64,000 nucleotides of DNA from Nemophila menziesii (Eukaryota > Streptophyta > Magnoliopsida > Boraginales > Hydrophyllaceae): the NCBI GenBank assembly GCA_029959085.1, contig JARWIR010000016.1, forward strand, positions 21,461,499-21,525,498. The letters are read 5' to 3'. The notes under the pieces were generated by a model. That model worked only from the letters and a program-made list of their open reading frames with translations, was not told where the DNA came from and made no database searches. Every line of letters begins with the position of its first letter. The stretch's first letter is position 1. Position numbers and translations under genes: made by a program. Below, one piece after another: positions 1 through 12,147 of the stretch.

Positions 1-3000
1 CCTATACAGATGGGGTACTAAAGTTTCGAAAAAAAGGTACTAAACTACTATTGTAATTTGGTACATTTATCGTTGTTCGTGGATCTACCCATTTTATTAA
101 TTCATGGATATCATGTATCACAACTCTAATACTTGTTCACACTATACCCGATTTTCTAAGAGTTAGCGGCGGAAGTGGAAAGAACACAAACATGATTGAA
201 TAAATTCAATAAACACAAAAATGACATACCCTAAAACTTAGAAGGATATAATGAATTTAATAAAAATACATAATACAAAAATCAAGATAGACAAATTAAA
301 AAACTTTGAATTCTAATTCAAATAGTATAAAATATTGAGAGAATTTTAGGACACACCTAAAAGATTTAAATTTTTAATGAATTAATTTTAACAATATATT
401 TGGTCGAGGGACTATAATTTTAATTTGGGGAAGGTTAATTTTTTAGTTGAAGGGAAATTGTAATATTTTGTTTAGTAATGTTTTAACCTGTTAATAAAAC
501 ATGCTAAATTATAATGTGGATTAATACTCCCTAACCCTCCCCAACATCCGTCAAACTAGCTAATTTTTTTATTGGAAAAACCAGCTAATTAGATTGTAAT
601 GTAATTTTGTAAAACCTAAAGTACTCCGTATTCTTTTTCTACTAAACTGCCAAACGTGCTAAATTGATTATTTCTGCTACCAAAGGCACGTCAATGAGGT
701 CGCTTTTACTGCCAACAAGAAAGGGAAGGAGAATTTTTTTCCATTTTTGTTGATCCGAATAAGGAAGAACCAAATGACCATGTAATTAATTCCTCAATAC
801 ATTCATATACTCTCCCTTGGAGTCCTTGGAGTTGGTACCACATAGGTGTCCTCATTCAACCAAAACTCCACTTTGTCATTTACTTATACATTTAACCATC
901 GTTTATTTATTTTTATTACTAAGTGAGTAAATGACCTTTTTTTTTTGTTTTACAAAAAATATTGTTTGGCGGGCCAACTTTTGCCCTAACACTTCAGTTC
1001 AACACGCTCGGCGTTGGCTAACTGGACGTCGAGTGTACTTCATATTATGTCGTCTAAAAAAACAACTTTCCACTTATTTGTAGGACGACTTTAGAATTTG
1101 CGAAACGTGAATTATAACCATATATTTCGACCAAAAAAAGAATTTATAGCGATATATAATTTTTCCTTTGATCTGGATCAATAATATCTTTTAGTGTCTT
1201 TTTGTTTGCAGTGATCTCATTAATATTAACGGTGACAGAGTACTTTACGGGTTATGACATAGACATCAATTTATTTCTCCAGGTCGTTTTTTAATTGATC
1301 AGGAATCTGTTAGTTTCAGGGTTGGTCAATCTATTTAATGAATTTATAATAATAACAATAATAATATTAAGAATAATAAAAATAATAATATCATTGCCTA
1401 AAAATTCATTTGAAATATGAAATAGGAGTTTTATTGTCATTGTACTAAAACAAAAAGGATTTTATATTTATTAGGACATCATGACTAGTGTCTATTATTA
1501 TATAATTAAAGGACGTGAATAAGAGGTATGGTTCGAATCTCTCCCTCAAAATAGAGAACCTACTTCATATTTACTTGAGAGCTATGTTGTATAACTCAAT
1601 TCCGGGGCCTATGCGGTCGATCAGAGTCTAACGTCTAAGTGGGATTATACGAGATTAGACAGTTTAGAATCCTACTATATATTTTAATATATTTAGTAAT
1701 ATATATAGTACTATAATAATTTTAACCATTCAATCCATGAAATTCATCTAACAACACTTTACTAAATATCACAATACTAAATTTTGAATTATAATATCAA
1801 TTCAAGAACTCACGAGATTAAGAAAAAAAGAGGAGGACATAGGTAACTCATTAATTGCCACATAGACGCCTTTTCTATGACAACTAAGCGTAGGTGGTTG
1901 AGGGGAAGTTGACGCCTATACAATGATTTTCTACAACATATATTGAAAGTATGCATGGGGAGGCGTGTATGTTTTCCGTGTGACTAGTAATGATGCGTGA
2001 AAACTGGATTGGACCACACATTATCAAAAAAAAAAAAGTTATTTTGATAATATTCGCGTAGTGATTATAATATTTGTAGACAATTTGAGCAGCAACATTA
2101 ATTTTTTATCTTTAGTTTTTTTATGTAATTTTTTAGAATTTTGCGTGATACCTTTTTTGCTCAAAAGTAATCGAAAGAATTAAAATTCTTGTTGGAATTC
2201 TATGGATTATAAAAGATCCAAAATACCTCAAATACATACAATATTTTTCACAATTTAGATGCTTAAACCATTAAAAATGTGGATGATAGAGTTCGAACTA
2301 GCATTGAGCACGGCAGAGAATACAGATGATCAAAGGAGGGTCTGAGTACAAGCGACGTGGACACTAAAAATGGTAGATACCAACACTGAGAACAATTGTC
2401 TAACATTGGAAAAACACTAAGCACCTTCGTGCATAAAAACACCACAAATATTCATACATAAAACTGTAACAAAATAAATAATATTGAGCACTAATCAATG
2501 TAATTAATAAAACTCAACAATTCAAAATTGACACTAAGAAAAAAACACTAAGCAATAATCATTTATCAATATATTTATCAACACAAAACAAAGTGCACCT
2601 GAGGGAAAAAAAATGCATATGTTATTCATTAATCACGAGAAAATGATGTATTACATTGAGAAAAAATGATTGCTTCTTACACTGGGCAAGATTATTATTA
2701 ATTAATTAACACTATCAAAATAATATACAAATTTTGAATGAGAGAAATATAAATGGGTGATGCAGTTTGCTTCACCAAAAAAGTATGGTGACGTCTAATG
2801 ATATCACATGTTTTCTTCATCATGAGCAAAAAATCATCGAATAAATCCCAAATTGTAGCGCTCAAAATCCCAAATTTTGAAGTAACTTGACCTAACAGAT
2901 TAAAGATCACCTTTGATTAGAGTAAATTAATCAGCGAATATATGAAAATTAGTTATGTAATACTTAGAAAATCTTTGAGGGAATGAACATGATCTATAAT

Positions 3001-3400
3001 TAGATACTAAGTCACTGAACAAAAGTTTGGGGTACCCCCATTGACACTACATTGGTTAAGCTAGTAGAGTATAGGACAAGAGAACAACGTTCCACGAGAT
3101 TAAGATATGAAATATTTTTTCCAAGGTAGTTCGATATACACGAGTATATGTAATGACTAGTGAAATGATTGATGAAAGAAATATCACTAATGTGTGTGCG
3201 GTGATACACGTACCTTTGAAAATGAAATGAGTGGACTATATGTAGATATTAGGTTTAGGTAATTAGCAAAAGTATTAAATGGACAATGATTGAGGTTTAA
3301 ACTATTGGAATAATTTTGTTATCCATGTTTTAATCAATTGGTAAAAGAAGAGTGATTTTATTGTCTTTCTCTTTATAATTGCTCAACGTATTAAGGAAGA
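1..3400. other. AT-rich intergenic DNA, nothing assigned
   Basis: All frames are short and stop-rich, and I recognise no protein motif, LTR end or RNA gene. The stretch has poly-A/T runs and an AAT-type simple repeat at about 1,343-1,391. A GGTTCGAATC string near 1,531 resembles a tRNA B box but has no partner A box. The stretch is probably old, decayed repeat sequence; that is inference. Confidence 0.4.
1343..1391. repeat. AAT-rich simple repeat
   Basis: An imperfect run of AAT/AATAAC/AATAAA units is visible directly. It is low-complexity sequence with no associated gene. Confidence 0.6.
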
Positions 3401-3461
3401 GTGACACACGTGTCTCTCTCGATGTAATCACTCAACTATTATATGATTCAATTTGTGATGT

Positions 3462-4288
3462 TTGCAAGGTAGGATGTCTTTGAGGCACGTAGAGCCTCGT
3501 GAACTTCTAGATAACAATAAACATTTTATTCCTAAAGGTAAGTTGATAGAGTGTGAAATGCATGATCAATATATATACACAGCCAGTGGGTCCCCTGTGG
3601 ATATCGTGGATGATGTTGGAGCTAATTTTTTCTCCAGACGAGCTTAGAGATCTAAAATCAAAGAAAAATCAGGCCTATAGGGAGATGTACCTCCTAATGT
3701 CACTTTGGCTGCCGAATTAGTATTGGGACCGAGGATAATATATGTATTAGACTAGGACTTACTGTAGTATGAATAATGTAAGAATGCAAGTGATACCTCA
3801 CTAAGCCCATGGCATGGGTATGTAAAGATAAAAAATCTACATGTTTGGGCTTTTATCATATCCCTCAAAGGGCCACTTGGCAGACTATATCCTCTAGCAT
3901 AAAGTAAAGTAATATGGATCTCCCCAGAAATTGCCTTAGAGACTCTTCCAGCCTTAACTTTTTATAGGATTGCATTAATCTATTTGGACGAAAACCATTA
4001 TACCCATCACGCTCGATGTAGCATGGAAACTCTCATCAATAACCTTGAACTCAAATGGGTCATTCTGAAAATACTTTAGAGACCCGAAAAATTCGTCCAA
4101 TCTTGATTGTGTCATCGTGATTGGAAATTATTTGACGGTCTCTCGTTACCACAAATATATGTGGTAGTTTGAGATCAGTGGGTTGGTCATGATTTCTTCG
4201 ATGTTTTCGTTGGATCGCGTGCACCATGCGTGTGCTTTGAGGCATCATGCCATTATTATCTTAGGAATACAATTCCTCATTAATTTCC

Positions 4289-4327
<39 letters not shown>

Positions 4328-4844
4328 CATTAATCATCGTTCACTCCCTAAATCTTTCCTTCAGAGAATTTTCACTTTCTACGCTTTCCCTTCTTTTTCT
4401 TTCTATAGAAACAAAAAGATCATTTGGGAGAAACACCACCTCTATGTGGATACATTGGAGGATAATAAGACCGATCATATTTCTTTTTGGCATCCTTATC
4501 GAGAGGTTTGAGCATATGACCCCTTCACTCCAACCAAATAGGGTTGTCTATCAAAGAGCGAAAGCTACCGCTTCGAGGAAAAAGATGCAGAGGTTTTATG
4601 AGAACATTTCTTTGGATTAAGGGACTCCAATTCATATTGAGGTTTCCCCTAGTCCATGCATGCTCTGATTCCCAACGGTGCAACCAGGCCAGCATGCCTT
4701 TTTTTGAAGCTGGTGGCACACACCGAGATAATATTCAGTTGGCGTGCACCTTATCATGATACATCGTCAACTCTGTAAGTTTTCTCAGAAGCACTTCTTA
4801 TGGTATTATAATTGTTTTTCTTTATGGTAGGCAGGGTGCATTCA
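3462..4844 (+). pseudogene. degenerate coding-like region, left of a solo LTR
   Basis: I do not recognise the family. A 61-codon open stretch at 3,462-3,647 and further short open stretches to about 4,620 read on the + strand, broken by stops and by a TA/TG microsatellite. The codon texture is less AT-rich than the surroundings, which suggests former coding sequence. The block is cut at 4,844 by a solo LTR and resumes at 6,388, so the pieces on both sides were one locus before the insertion. It may be an older transposon gene rather than a host gene; I cannot decide. Confidence 0.2.
4289..4327. repeat. (TA)n(TG)n microsatellite
   Basis: A TA run followed directly by an uninterrupted TG run ending at 4,327 is visible. 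It is a simple compound dinucleotide repeat. Confidence 0.9.
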
Positions 4845-4849
4845 GGGTT
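4845..4849. repeat. target-site duplication GGGTT, left copy
   Basis: GGGTT lies immediately before the LTR start at 4,850 and again immediately after its end at 6,383-6,387. A 5-bp duplication is what LTR-retrotransposon integrase produces. Confidence 0.8.
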
Positions 4850-6382
4850 TGATGTCTCCCCATTTGTGATGATTTAATATTAAGTGGAGACATCATTTTT
4901 AGTGTTTTATAAGTCTAAATACTCGATTTTCACATGATATAGTACACTTTCCTATTTCTAGTCTTGATTTAATGAATTATTATTTTTAGAGCATATTGGG
5001 TTTAATTATTTATTTAGTGTGAAACTTTAAAGATATGTATGGAGATTAAGTAGATGCCAAGTCAATTCTAAGAGATAAAGGAAAGAATATATACATGGAA
5101 ATTGGAGAAAAGAAAGGAAAAGTTAGGATATGGAAAGATAAAGTTGCCAAATAAATCTGAATTCCAGCACCCACGACCACAAATGGGCTTATAATTCAAG
5201 ATTGGCTAGGAATTTGGAAGAATGGTCTGAAGCAAAGTTAAAGATCTTTCCGAGACAATCAGTTTCGACTATTGGAACGCATCAAACAGATAAGTATTGA
5301 AGCAGTTATGACCAAAACAAAAACTTGGCTGATTATTACCTTTTCTATATTTTAGGGTTACGAATTTGAGTTGGGCTAGGAGTCCATTACTTGTCTTCTA
5401 CTCCAAGAGTGAATTAGGTCTTCTAAACACCTATTAATACACCCTTATATCTCTTGTAAATCCTCCTTGCCCCCCATTAATTAGTCCTTAGGTTTATTAT
5501 CATTAGAGTTATTGAAGAGAGCAAGATGACATCTTTTATTCAATATATTAGTTTATTACTTTCAGGTATGAACTAATTTTCCCATAGCTTGGGTTTTGCA
5601 TTATGTATAATCTATGAATTCTATTTTCTTTCTATCTAACTTTGTTTGGGAATTATATGTTTTAATTTGATATTAGCTGCTTACCAATATATTTGTTTAT
5701 GTGTTTTGAATTATTGCCTGTCCTAAACCTGATCACTTTAGGCTTTCTTAATAGTAGTTAGATGGTCTCCCGGAAGGGGTGTCTAATTATTGAAACACCA
5801 CATAACGTCTAGTGTCCAATATTAGTCCTGACAACACCGATTTTAACTAGTTAGTCATTAGGGTTTGTTTTAATCACCATTTTACCAATTGAAGGAATTG
5901 TACTGCTTAGGGCCTTGGTAGCGCTTGATAACCCTAAGTTTGGACTGCCTCGTGGTTGTGCCCTATCCCCCTTAGTCACTCTCAAGGTCTAAGGTATGGG
6001 AATTTAGCTAAGTATCTAAGAGCTATTCTATCCCTTATTAACTAGAATTTGTCAGAAAGAATTAAAATGATTAGTGCATACTAGCAAAACCTAAGCTATA
6101 TCTCTCATCTCATATTCTTTTATTTTATTGTCTTTTATTTTATTAGTTTAATTTATCATCTCTCAATCAATCATCTTTATTTTCCGTATTTTAATTAATT
6201 ACTTACTACTCGTAACTAATTGCTCATTCATGTAACACACTAAGTCCCTGAGAACGAACTTTCTTATCATTAAAACTTGCATACGTCTTGTAATGCTTGT
6301 AGTACCGTGACAGTCTAGGGTGATTAGTGCATTGTTTTCTGGCTTATCCTATCTTATTTTTATCACACCCTAGGCAAAACCA
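4850..6382 (+). mobile_element. solo LTR, gypsy-like family
   Basis: The unit is 1,533 bp, starts TGATGTCTCC and ends CA, and is flanked by GGGTT on both sides. No primer site, internal region or second LTR adjoins it, so it is a solo LTR left by LTR-LTR recombination (inference from the structure). It belongs to the same subfamily as the LTR at 25,065-26,595: both begin TGATGTCTCC and share the stretch before the end (TATCACACCCTA), and their lengths are within 2 bp. The internal GAGACATCAT-type sequence shortly after the start is shared by most LTRs of the window. Confidence 0.85.
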
Positions 6383-6387
6383 GGGTT

Positions 6388-7149
6388 TCCTTTGAATGCC
6401 AATCCTACCAAGACCAGACACCTTTATAAGGAGAAAACCGACGCTCATGAGCAAGTTTACAATTTGGAGAAGACCATCTGGAAGCTGAACTACGAGATAA
6501 ATATCTTGTCCATCCTTTATGAGGGTGTGCATCTCCGGAAGGCATAAAAAAGGAAAACCACTTCTCAGGGATCACTTAGGCTCAAGATGAAACCACCCAA
6601 TATAGGGGGAAATACGATAGGCAATTGGCTCGATTGAAAAGATCAGACAAGAATTGGAGTCGATCAAGGCTTCTTCCAAGAAGAGTGACCGAGTCGTGGT
6701 AGCCTACAAACCCTCAGATGAGTTTGATGAAATGCTAGAGCATAATAATGTGCCACTATATAGCACTGATGTACATGATGGGCACGTGTGATGCATTCAA
6801 GATTTTGTTTCTAACCATCCAGACTTGGGGTCAAGGTTCAGTTTGAAAGTTTTACATCTACCAAAGCACCAAAGTTTTGTCATTTTTGGAAGTACCTCTC
6901 TGTCCTAAGAAAACATAGACACACTAAGGCTTCTCATGACCCATCCATTTTTGTACTCCTTGAACCCATTTGCTTCCGTACACTTACCAAGGCCGGGTAC
7001 CTTGGACACTTAATTCTTTGCAGCTTAACCGCGTCTTCCTTCACGTCTTGATCATGTCCTACCTTTGTCTCGACCACGTCTTTCATCGGTGCTCGATCAC
7101 GACCTCCTTCGTTGCTCAACCACGTTATCCTTTGTTACTCAACCATGTT
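6388..7149 (+). pseudogene. degenerate coding-like region with coiled-coil texture
   Basis: This is the right half of the locus split by the solo LTR. Reading + near 6,410-6,545 gives a Glu/Lys/Leu-rich stretch of coiled-coil character ending in a stop. A second such stretch in another frame covers about 6,630-6,790. Frames change and stops intervene, so it is not functional as read. The texture resembles coiled-coil segments of plant retroelement proteins, but I do not name a family. The block ends where a minus-strand LTR begins at 7,150. Confidence 0.2.
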
Positions 7150-8712
7150 TGGTTTCCCCGGGAGGCATGATAAACAACCATACTCGGAGAATACTCCTCG
7201 CAAGTGTACGAGTCATCCCAAGTAATAGCATAGTAAGAATTTTTATCGTTCTCCACAGGTAATATGAAGTTAATTTTGTATATTATTAATGAAGTTAGGG
7301 TGTTAGTTGAGGAAAAACCAAATGGAAAAAATGGTTTGGAGTTTTGTTTTTTAAAATTTAAATATTACCTAGGGGATAAAGTGTAAAAAGTATAGTTTCG
7401 AGAAATAATTATAACTAATGACATGGAATAAAATGAGAATATGAAATATAGATGTGAAATATGAAAAATATAGCTCGAGAATTGATAGTAATATTCATTA
7501 GCTATGCCTTAAGATTATTCTTTACTAAATGGAGAATTGGTATTTTACTGTTTGTCGGGATTCTATTTTCCGCATAATCTATCCCGAGTAGATAGGGGAA
7601 ATTATCCAAATCTAGACAACTCTCCCTAACGACCTTACAAATCCTTCAAATTATTAAGACCTTACTGTATGTAACTATCTGATTAGCTTAAACCTCCTCT
7701 CTCTAGATGAATATTAAACATTCATACATTAATTACACATTCCAATCGCCATCCAGGGTGTTGTTCAAATGCTATCACAACCTAATATTGGTTCAAGGAA
7801 ATTGAATTCATAAATAACACACATGTATGAAAAACCAAAAATACTCAATTAATTTAAATAAGATAATATCAAATAACACGAATAATTCATAGTCATAGTC
7901 TAGGGTTCATACTCTTTGCAATTATCAATCAACAATGGAGTTTAGTCCATAAGATAAAATTGAATTACAATATTTAAAAAGAGACATAAGCAATACAGTA
8001 ATGTATAAAGAGTAATAATACACTAAAATTTGAATGACTTGATGGTTGGAAGTGATGGAATGATGATTTTGACTGAGTTGTTCTTGCGCCTCTTCTCCCA
8101 AATGTTTCTTGCTTTTGAAAATTAGAAAGTGTAACCCCTTTTATCTTAAATATCATATGTATAAGTTATAAACACGTTTTTGGACACTTGGTACCTGTTA
8201 GGTGGGCTGAATGTGGCAAAAATGTTTTTTAGCAACGTTGGACAAGCCGGATCATCGTGGAAAACCCGCATACCTCTAGTGACTCAACTTCGATTCAATA
8301 AAAAAATTCTTATCACTCTCTATACACTCAATGGGATATATTGGGTAGCTTGGGCTTAATCATAAATCTCACGAAAAATTATGGTGGGTTTTCAAAGTCA
8401 ATGATTATGGTTTTCTAGAAGTTGTACTTGACCTTTTAGGGAGACTTTTAGTTCCTTTGCAACTTGGATCGGGTTTTCCTTTGACTTTTTAAATTCTTAG
8501 ATTCATCCAATGGTCTCTTAATATCCCTTTACCTAGGAGATACACACTTAATACACAATTATATCAAGAAGCTCCAAAATACAAATATAAACGAGATTGA
8601 CTAGAAATCAAAGAATGAAAAATAATAGGGATAAATATTGATTTAATGTTCACAAATTCCCCTTGAATATTTATCTTTAGTCTTTCAATATATCACAAAA
8701 GACGATACATCA
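7150..8712 (-). mobile_element. 3' LTR of a minus-strand gypsy-like element
   Basis: The left edge (TGGTTTCCCC) matches the left edge of the complete minus element at 33,033 (TGGTGGTCCT). The string CGCAAGTGTACG soon after is shared by both. The right edge reads ATACATCA and is followed by AGACTTCTAACTCAAGG, the complement of the family's polypurine stretch. Length is 1,563 bp. The element's internal region continues to about 9,240. The copy is clearly more diverged than the pair at 33-40 kb. Confidence 0.75.
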
Positions 8713-9240
8713 AGACTTCTAACTCAAGGTTTTGTCGTCCCAACAAAATAAGCACAAATAGCGTCGAAGGTCCACAAAATCCACAAGGGGGAATATGTGA
8801 ATATCTCAAGATAATGACAAAAACTTATCAAGAATACATATTCTAAGAAAAAACAACAATTTATTTTTCATGCAAATAATCACAATTCATAATTTCACGA
8901 ACAATTAAGTTAACAATGAAAAAAGGATATTGAATTACTTAGCTTAAAGTGGCGGCTATGGGGTGACCCTAGGTCTTTCCATGATGTTTAATGGTCCACA
9001 TACTCACTTCATGTCTACTCATTTGTTATTCAATCACATAACAAAGAATATCAAGGTATTTTTGGTTTTGTGTGGCTTAGGATTGACAGGGTACATTTAC
9101 ACAATTTTACAGTGAACTTTTGGCTATATCCTCACTAATAAAATAACTAACCACCTATGGGCTTGAGTTTATGCTCGAGATGTGCCTACTCATGCCATTT
9201 TGATGCATCGTATAAGCATCCCAAATTCCTGAATCAATTT
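8713..9240 (-). mobile_element. 3' internal region of the minus gypsy-like element
   Basis: On the minus strand this holds the non-coding 3' internal region of the family and ends in the hairpin at 8,730-8,748, the purine-rich stretch and the LTR. It aligns by eye with 34,625-35,160 (same strand) and, inverted, with 12,880-13,409. No ORF survives. From 9,241 to 9,452 the sequence is T-rich and unassignable until a + strand LTR begins. Confidence 0.65.
8730..8748 (-). promoter_or_regulatory. conserved hairpin next to the 3' LTR, one mismatch
   Basis: TTTTGTCG, loop TCC, then CAACAAAA form a stem of eight with one mismatch. The stem lies exactly 17 nt from the LTR edge, as in the four other copies. 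Its role is unknown; it could serve minus- or plus-strand priming, 3'-end formation or packaging. Confidence 0.6.
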
Positions 9241-9452
9241 CCTTTTTTGATGTTCAAATAACTCACTTGATGTATTCTTTTATTTCACTTATTTATTCTA
9301 TATTTTTGCAAGTCAAGTATGAACCACTTTTTGTTTAGGTTGCATGATTTCTTCTTTTTGTATTTATTTCATCTTTTTATTTTCGTTTTTTTCTTTTCTT
9401 GACTTCGTCTAGGATCATACAAAGTGTATAAAAACACGTAGCACTATGAAAG

Positions 9453-11012
9453 TTATGTCTCCATATTTGTGATATAATCTAGTCATGAGACATCATTTTA
9501 GGTTTATATTGTGCTTAGTTGAGGGATTCCCTATTATTCGATATTATTCTCGTTTTGTGTCTAGTTTTGTAAATTATTACTTGTAGAGCTATTTATGAGT
9601 AATTTGTTGTTAAGTATGAAGCACTTAGGTACATGGATGATATTAGATCCAAAACCATGGATAAGAAGTCAAGGAAAGAAGATAAAGTCCAAAAACAAGA
9701 TTTAAAGGACAAAGATGTCGTTTTTGGAAAGTGCAAGACTTGCTAGCCAGAATTAGGAAGTGAAATGTTCGAGGTGCCACGAAAAATCGAAAAAGATTTT
9801 GGAGGATCCCTTTGATATCCACCTAGACTTTTGAGTTAGGTTCACTAACGGGTTGTGATTTAGAGCTGAAAAGAAGAAATTATAAATATTGCAGCTGGCG
9901 TGGGTCGAACTAGTCCACTCTTAGAGGAAAACGTTTTTGGGTTGGATTATGTCACTTAAAAGAAGCCAATGACCCATAAAACGTGTCCGACCCTATAAAT
10001 ATAAGAATTTAACATTATAAATAGGTCCTTACTTAGTTTATATCCATAATTTTGGCCAAAGAGAGGATCAAGTCGCCTAGAGGAGAAAGCAACAGAAACT
10101 GGAGCATCACAACATTATTCTGCATCTTCCTATCGCCACCATTATGGTAAATTGTCTTAAATTTTTGGATTAACCATGTTTCCAAGCTTTTTATTATTTA
10201 TTTTTACTTCTATAGCTATGCACTAAATTTTACATAGCTTGGGTTTTCTTTATGTATAAACCCTAATTACAGTTTCGGTATTCTATGTTATTTGGGAGTT
10301 CGTTTTAATAGAATTGAGCATTTAAATTATAGATTTGTTATGAATTATATTAATTTATGATTTTTTAGAGACTGTATACATCTAGATTGACGTAATTCCT
10401 TATATTATCACCTTATCTTGGTGTTTAGGGACTGACACGGTTCATAATCGTCTAGTGTGCGGTAGTGATCCTGACGGGTTAACCTAACTCGATAGTCAAT
10501 AGGGTTAGATTTCATCACTGATCATTGTGTAGAGTCCCCTTAATCAAGTACCCTATTAGTGGCGAGGCTTCCTTTTAGGCTACCCTAACCAGAGTTAGAA
10601 GGATTATAGAATATCGACTAGTTGCATTAGCTCAATCCGCCAATATAATTGGAATAATCAATCAGTACGATAGGTGTGCAGTTACAAACCTAAGCTATTC
10701 TCTCTCCCAATCTTAGTACTTTAATTGTTTTCATGCATATTTTAATCTTTAATATTTGCAGTCTTAGTTACTAAAATAAAAAAAACAAAGAAATATATAT
10801 CCACTTTATTTCCATCTTTTAGTTTATACATCTAAAATTATCTACGCTTACATTAAACACAAGTTCGAAGCTAACTACCTAAATCTATGAGGAACAAACT
10901 TATTTTACTTACTTATTAGTTGGTAGGATATGTAAACTTGTGGAGTGATAATCCCGTGTTCTCGAGGTATGTGTGTTTGCATCGTAATTTTATCACACTC
11001 ACAGGCACACCA
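9453..11012 (+). mobile_element. 5' LTR, gypsy-like family
   Basis: The unit starts TTATGTCTCC (one change from the family start) and ends CACACCA. It is followed by AGTTTT and then a primer-site-like sequence at 11,019. Length is about 1,560 bp. It resembles the LTRs at 19,942 and 22,805 more than the LTR at 13,410 at the other end of this element, so the two ends do not form an ordinary matched pair. Confidence 0.75.
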
Positions 11013-11018
11013 AGTTTT

Positions 11019-11037
11019 TGGTGCCGCTATCGGGGAT
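11019..11037 (+). promoter_or_regulatory. primer-binding site
   Basis: TGGTGCCGCTATCGGGGAT lies 6 nt after the LTR. It differs at two positions from TGGCGCCGCTGCCGGGGA in the complete element at 38.7 kb. This class of site pairs with the 3' end of a tRNA, and Athila/Tat gypsy elements are known to use tRNA-Asp-type sites. Use here is inferred. Confidence 0.65.
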
Positions 11038-11214
11038 TTTATGGTTAGTTATTATGTTTAGATTTATGTAGAAGTTTTTATTTGTTTTCACTTTTACGCT
11101 TCTTTTGTTTATATCTCTTCTCAGTTTCTTTAGGTTTTATGTATGCTCTCGGATCCCAAGAAACTAATATGGTCTTAGAGAAGGTGAGAAACAAAGAAAA
11201 AGAAGCAAGAAGCG

Positions 11215-12147
11215 ATGGGTAACAACAAAGAGTCGTTGTTATTAGATGATGAGGGGAATATAATCCCCCAAATAGAAGATGTACCATCTAATCAAGGTAT
11301 GGTATTTTGTAGTCAATTGCTACCACGCGCGAGAGTATGGTCCCATTACATAATCCCTACCTTCTTTGGTAACACCCACACTTCCAAGGTATCACGTGAA
11401 CATATCGTATTTATTAAATACATACTTGAAAAGAAAGATATAGATGTAGCTCGCGTGATCTATGATTTCATAACGGCTTACGCAGAATCTCCTATTAAGA
11501 AACACAACCTGAATTTTCTATGTTTAATTACTTCGTTATGTAAGAGTGCTAAAGTGCCACGCAGAAACAAAGAAGAGGAACCTCTTGAGTTCGGAGATAA
11601 CATCACGACAGTTGCGATTGCAAATATTCATAACAAATCCAAGAAAGTGGGTATGGATTTGGATAAGCCTTACGGGGAAGATAATGGAGCACAACCTCAA
11701 CAGATAAAGAAGAAGACTCCCAAGGATAATGTTATGATTGAAAGAGTAAGAAGTTTGGAAAAGACGCAATTAGGATTGGTGAAGACTTTGGGAAATATGA
11801 CAAAAGAGTTCAAAGTAATGAAAGACAGTTTAGTCAAGATGAACACACCCATTAATGATCTTTATACCTTGATGAAGAAGAATTCAGAACATCAACCTAA
11901 GATTCCACGTGATAAGTCTAGTGCTGATTCAGATATGTTTCCCCTATCATTTTCTCATTTAGTAGTGTATAATAGTTTATTTGCGTTATTGAGTCTTTTC
12001 GAGTCGTGGGGACACGACTCATTTTTGAGTTTGGGATGCGGTTTGTTGCCTTATCCCAATTTTTATTTGTTATTTGTGTTATTTTCTTTCAATAAAATTA
12101 ATTTTAGGCTTGCGTTTGCTATAGAACATTTTAAATGTCCCCATTAA
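11215..12147 (+). CDS. 'putative plant transposon protein'-like ORF of a non-autonomous LTR element
   Basis: This 310-residue ORF starts with ATG 178 bp after the primer site. Residues about 40-115 fit the C-terminal part of the plant-specific 'putative plant transposon protein' domain: a tryptophan followed by a Pro/His/Ser segment, an Ile-Leu-x-Lys-x-x-Asp-Ile-Asp-Val block, and a Leu-Ile-Thr-Ser-Leu-Cys end. Residues about 175-220 are a Lys/Leu coiled coil. The N-terminal half of the usual domain is absent. The last ~70 codons match sequence that is non-coding in sister copies, so the original stop may have been lost and the tail may be read-through. The function of this protein family is not established. 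There is no RT or integrase in the element. Confidence 0.55.
   Translation: MGNNKESLLLDDEGNIIPQIEDVPSNQGMVFCSQLLPRARVWSHYIIPTFFGNTHTSKVSREHIVFIKYILEKKDIDVARVIYDFITAYAESPIKKHNLNFLCLITSLCKSAKVPRRNKEEEPLEFGDNITTVAIANIHNKSKKVGMDLDKPYGEDNGAQPQQIKKKTPKDNVMIERVRSLEKTQLGLVKTLGNMTKEFKVMKDSLVKMNTPINDLYTLMKKNSEHQPKIPRDKSSADSDMFPLSFSHLVVYNSLFALLSLFESWGHDSFLSLGCGLLPYPNFYLLFVLFSFNKINFRLAFAIEHFKCPH
12001..12020 (+). other. inverted repeat GAGTCGTG-GGGA-CACGACTC
   Basis: A perfect 8-bp stem with a 4-nt loop lies near the 3' end of the ORF. Related versions with one or two changes occur at 19,887-19,903 (+) and 35,986-36,003 (-), each in the corresponding place of its element. It could be a structural RNA signal; its role is unknown. 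Confidence 0.6.

Noticed and set aside
1525..1550. tRNA-like GGTTCGAATC string
   Set aside because: No A box, acceptor stem or anticodon arm can be folded around it; not a tRNA or a recognisable SINE head.
4183..4620. 145-codon + strand ORF
   Set aside because: It reads through a TA/TG microsatellite (alternating Tyr-Ile and Val-Cys), so it is not evidence of a gene.
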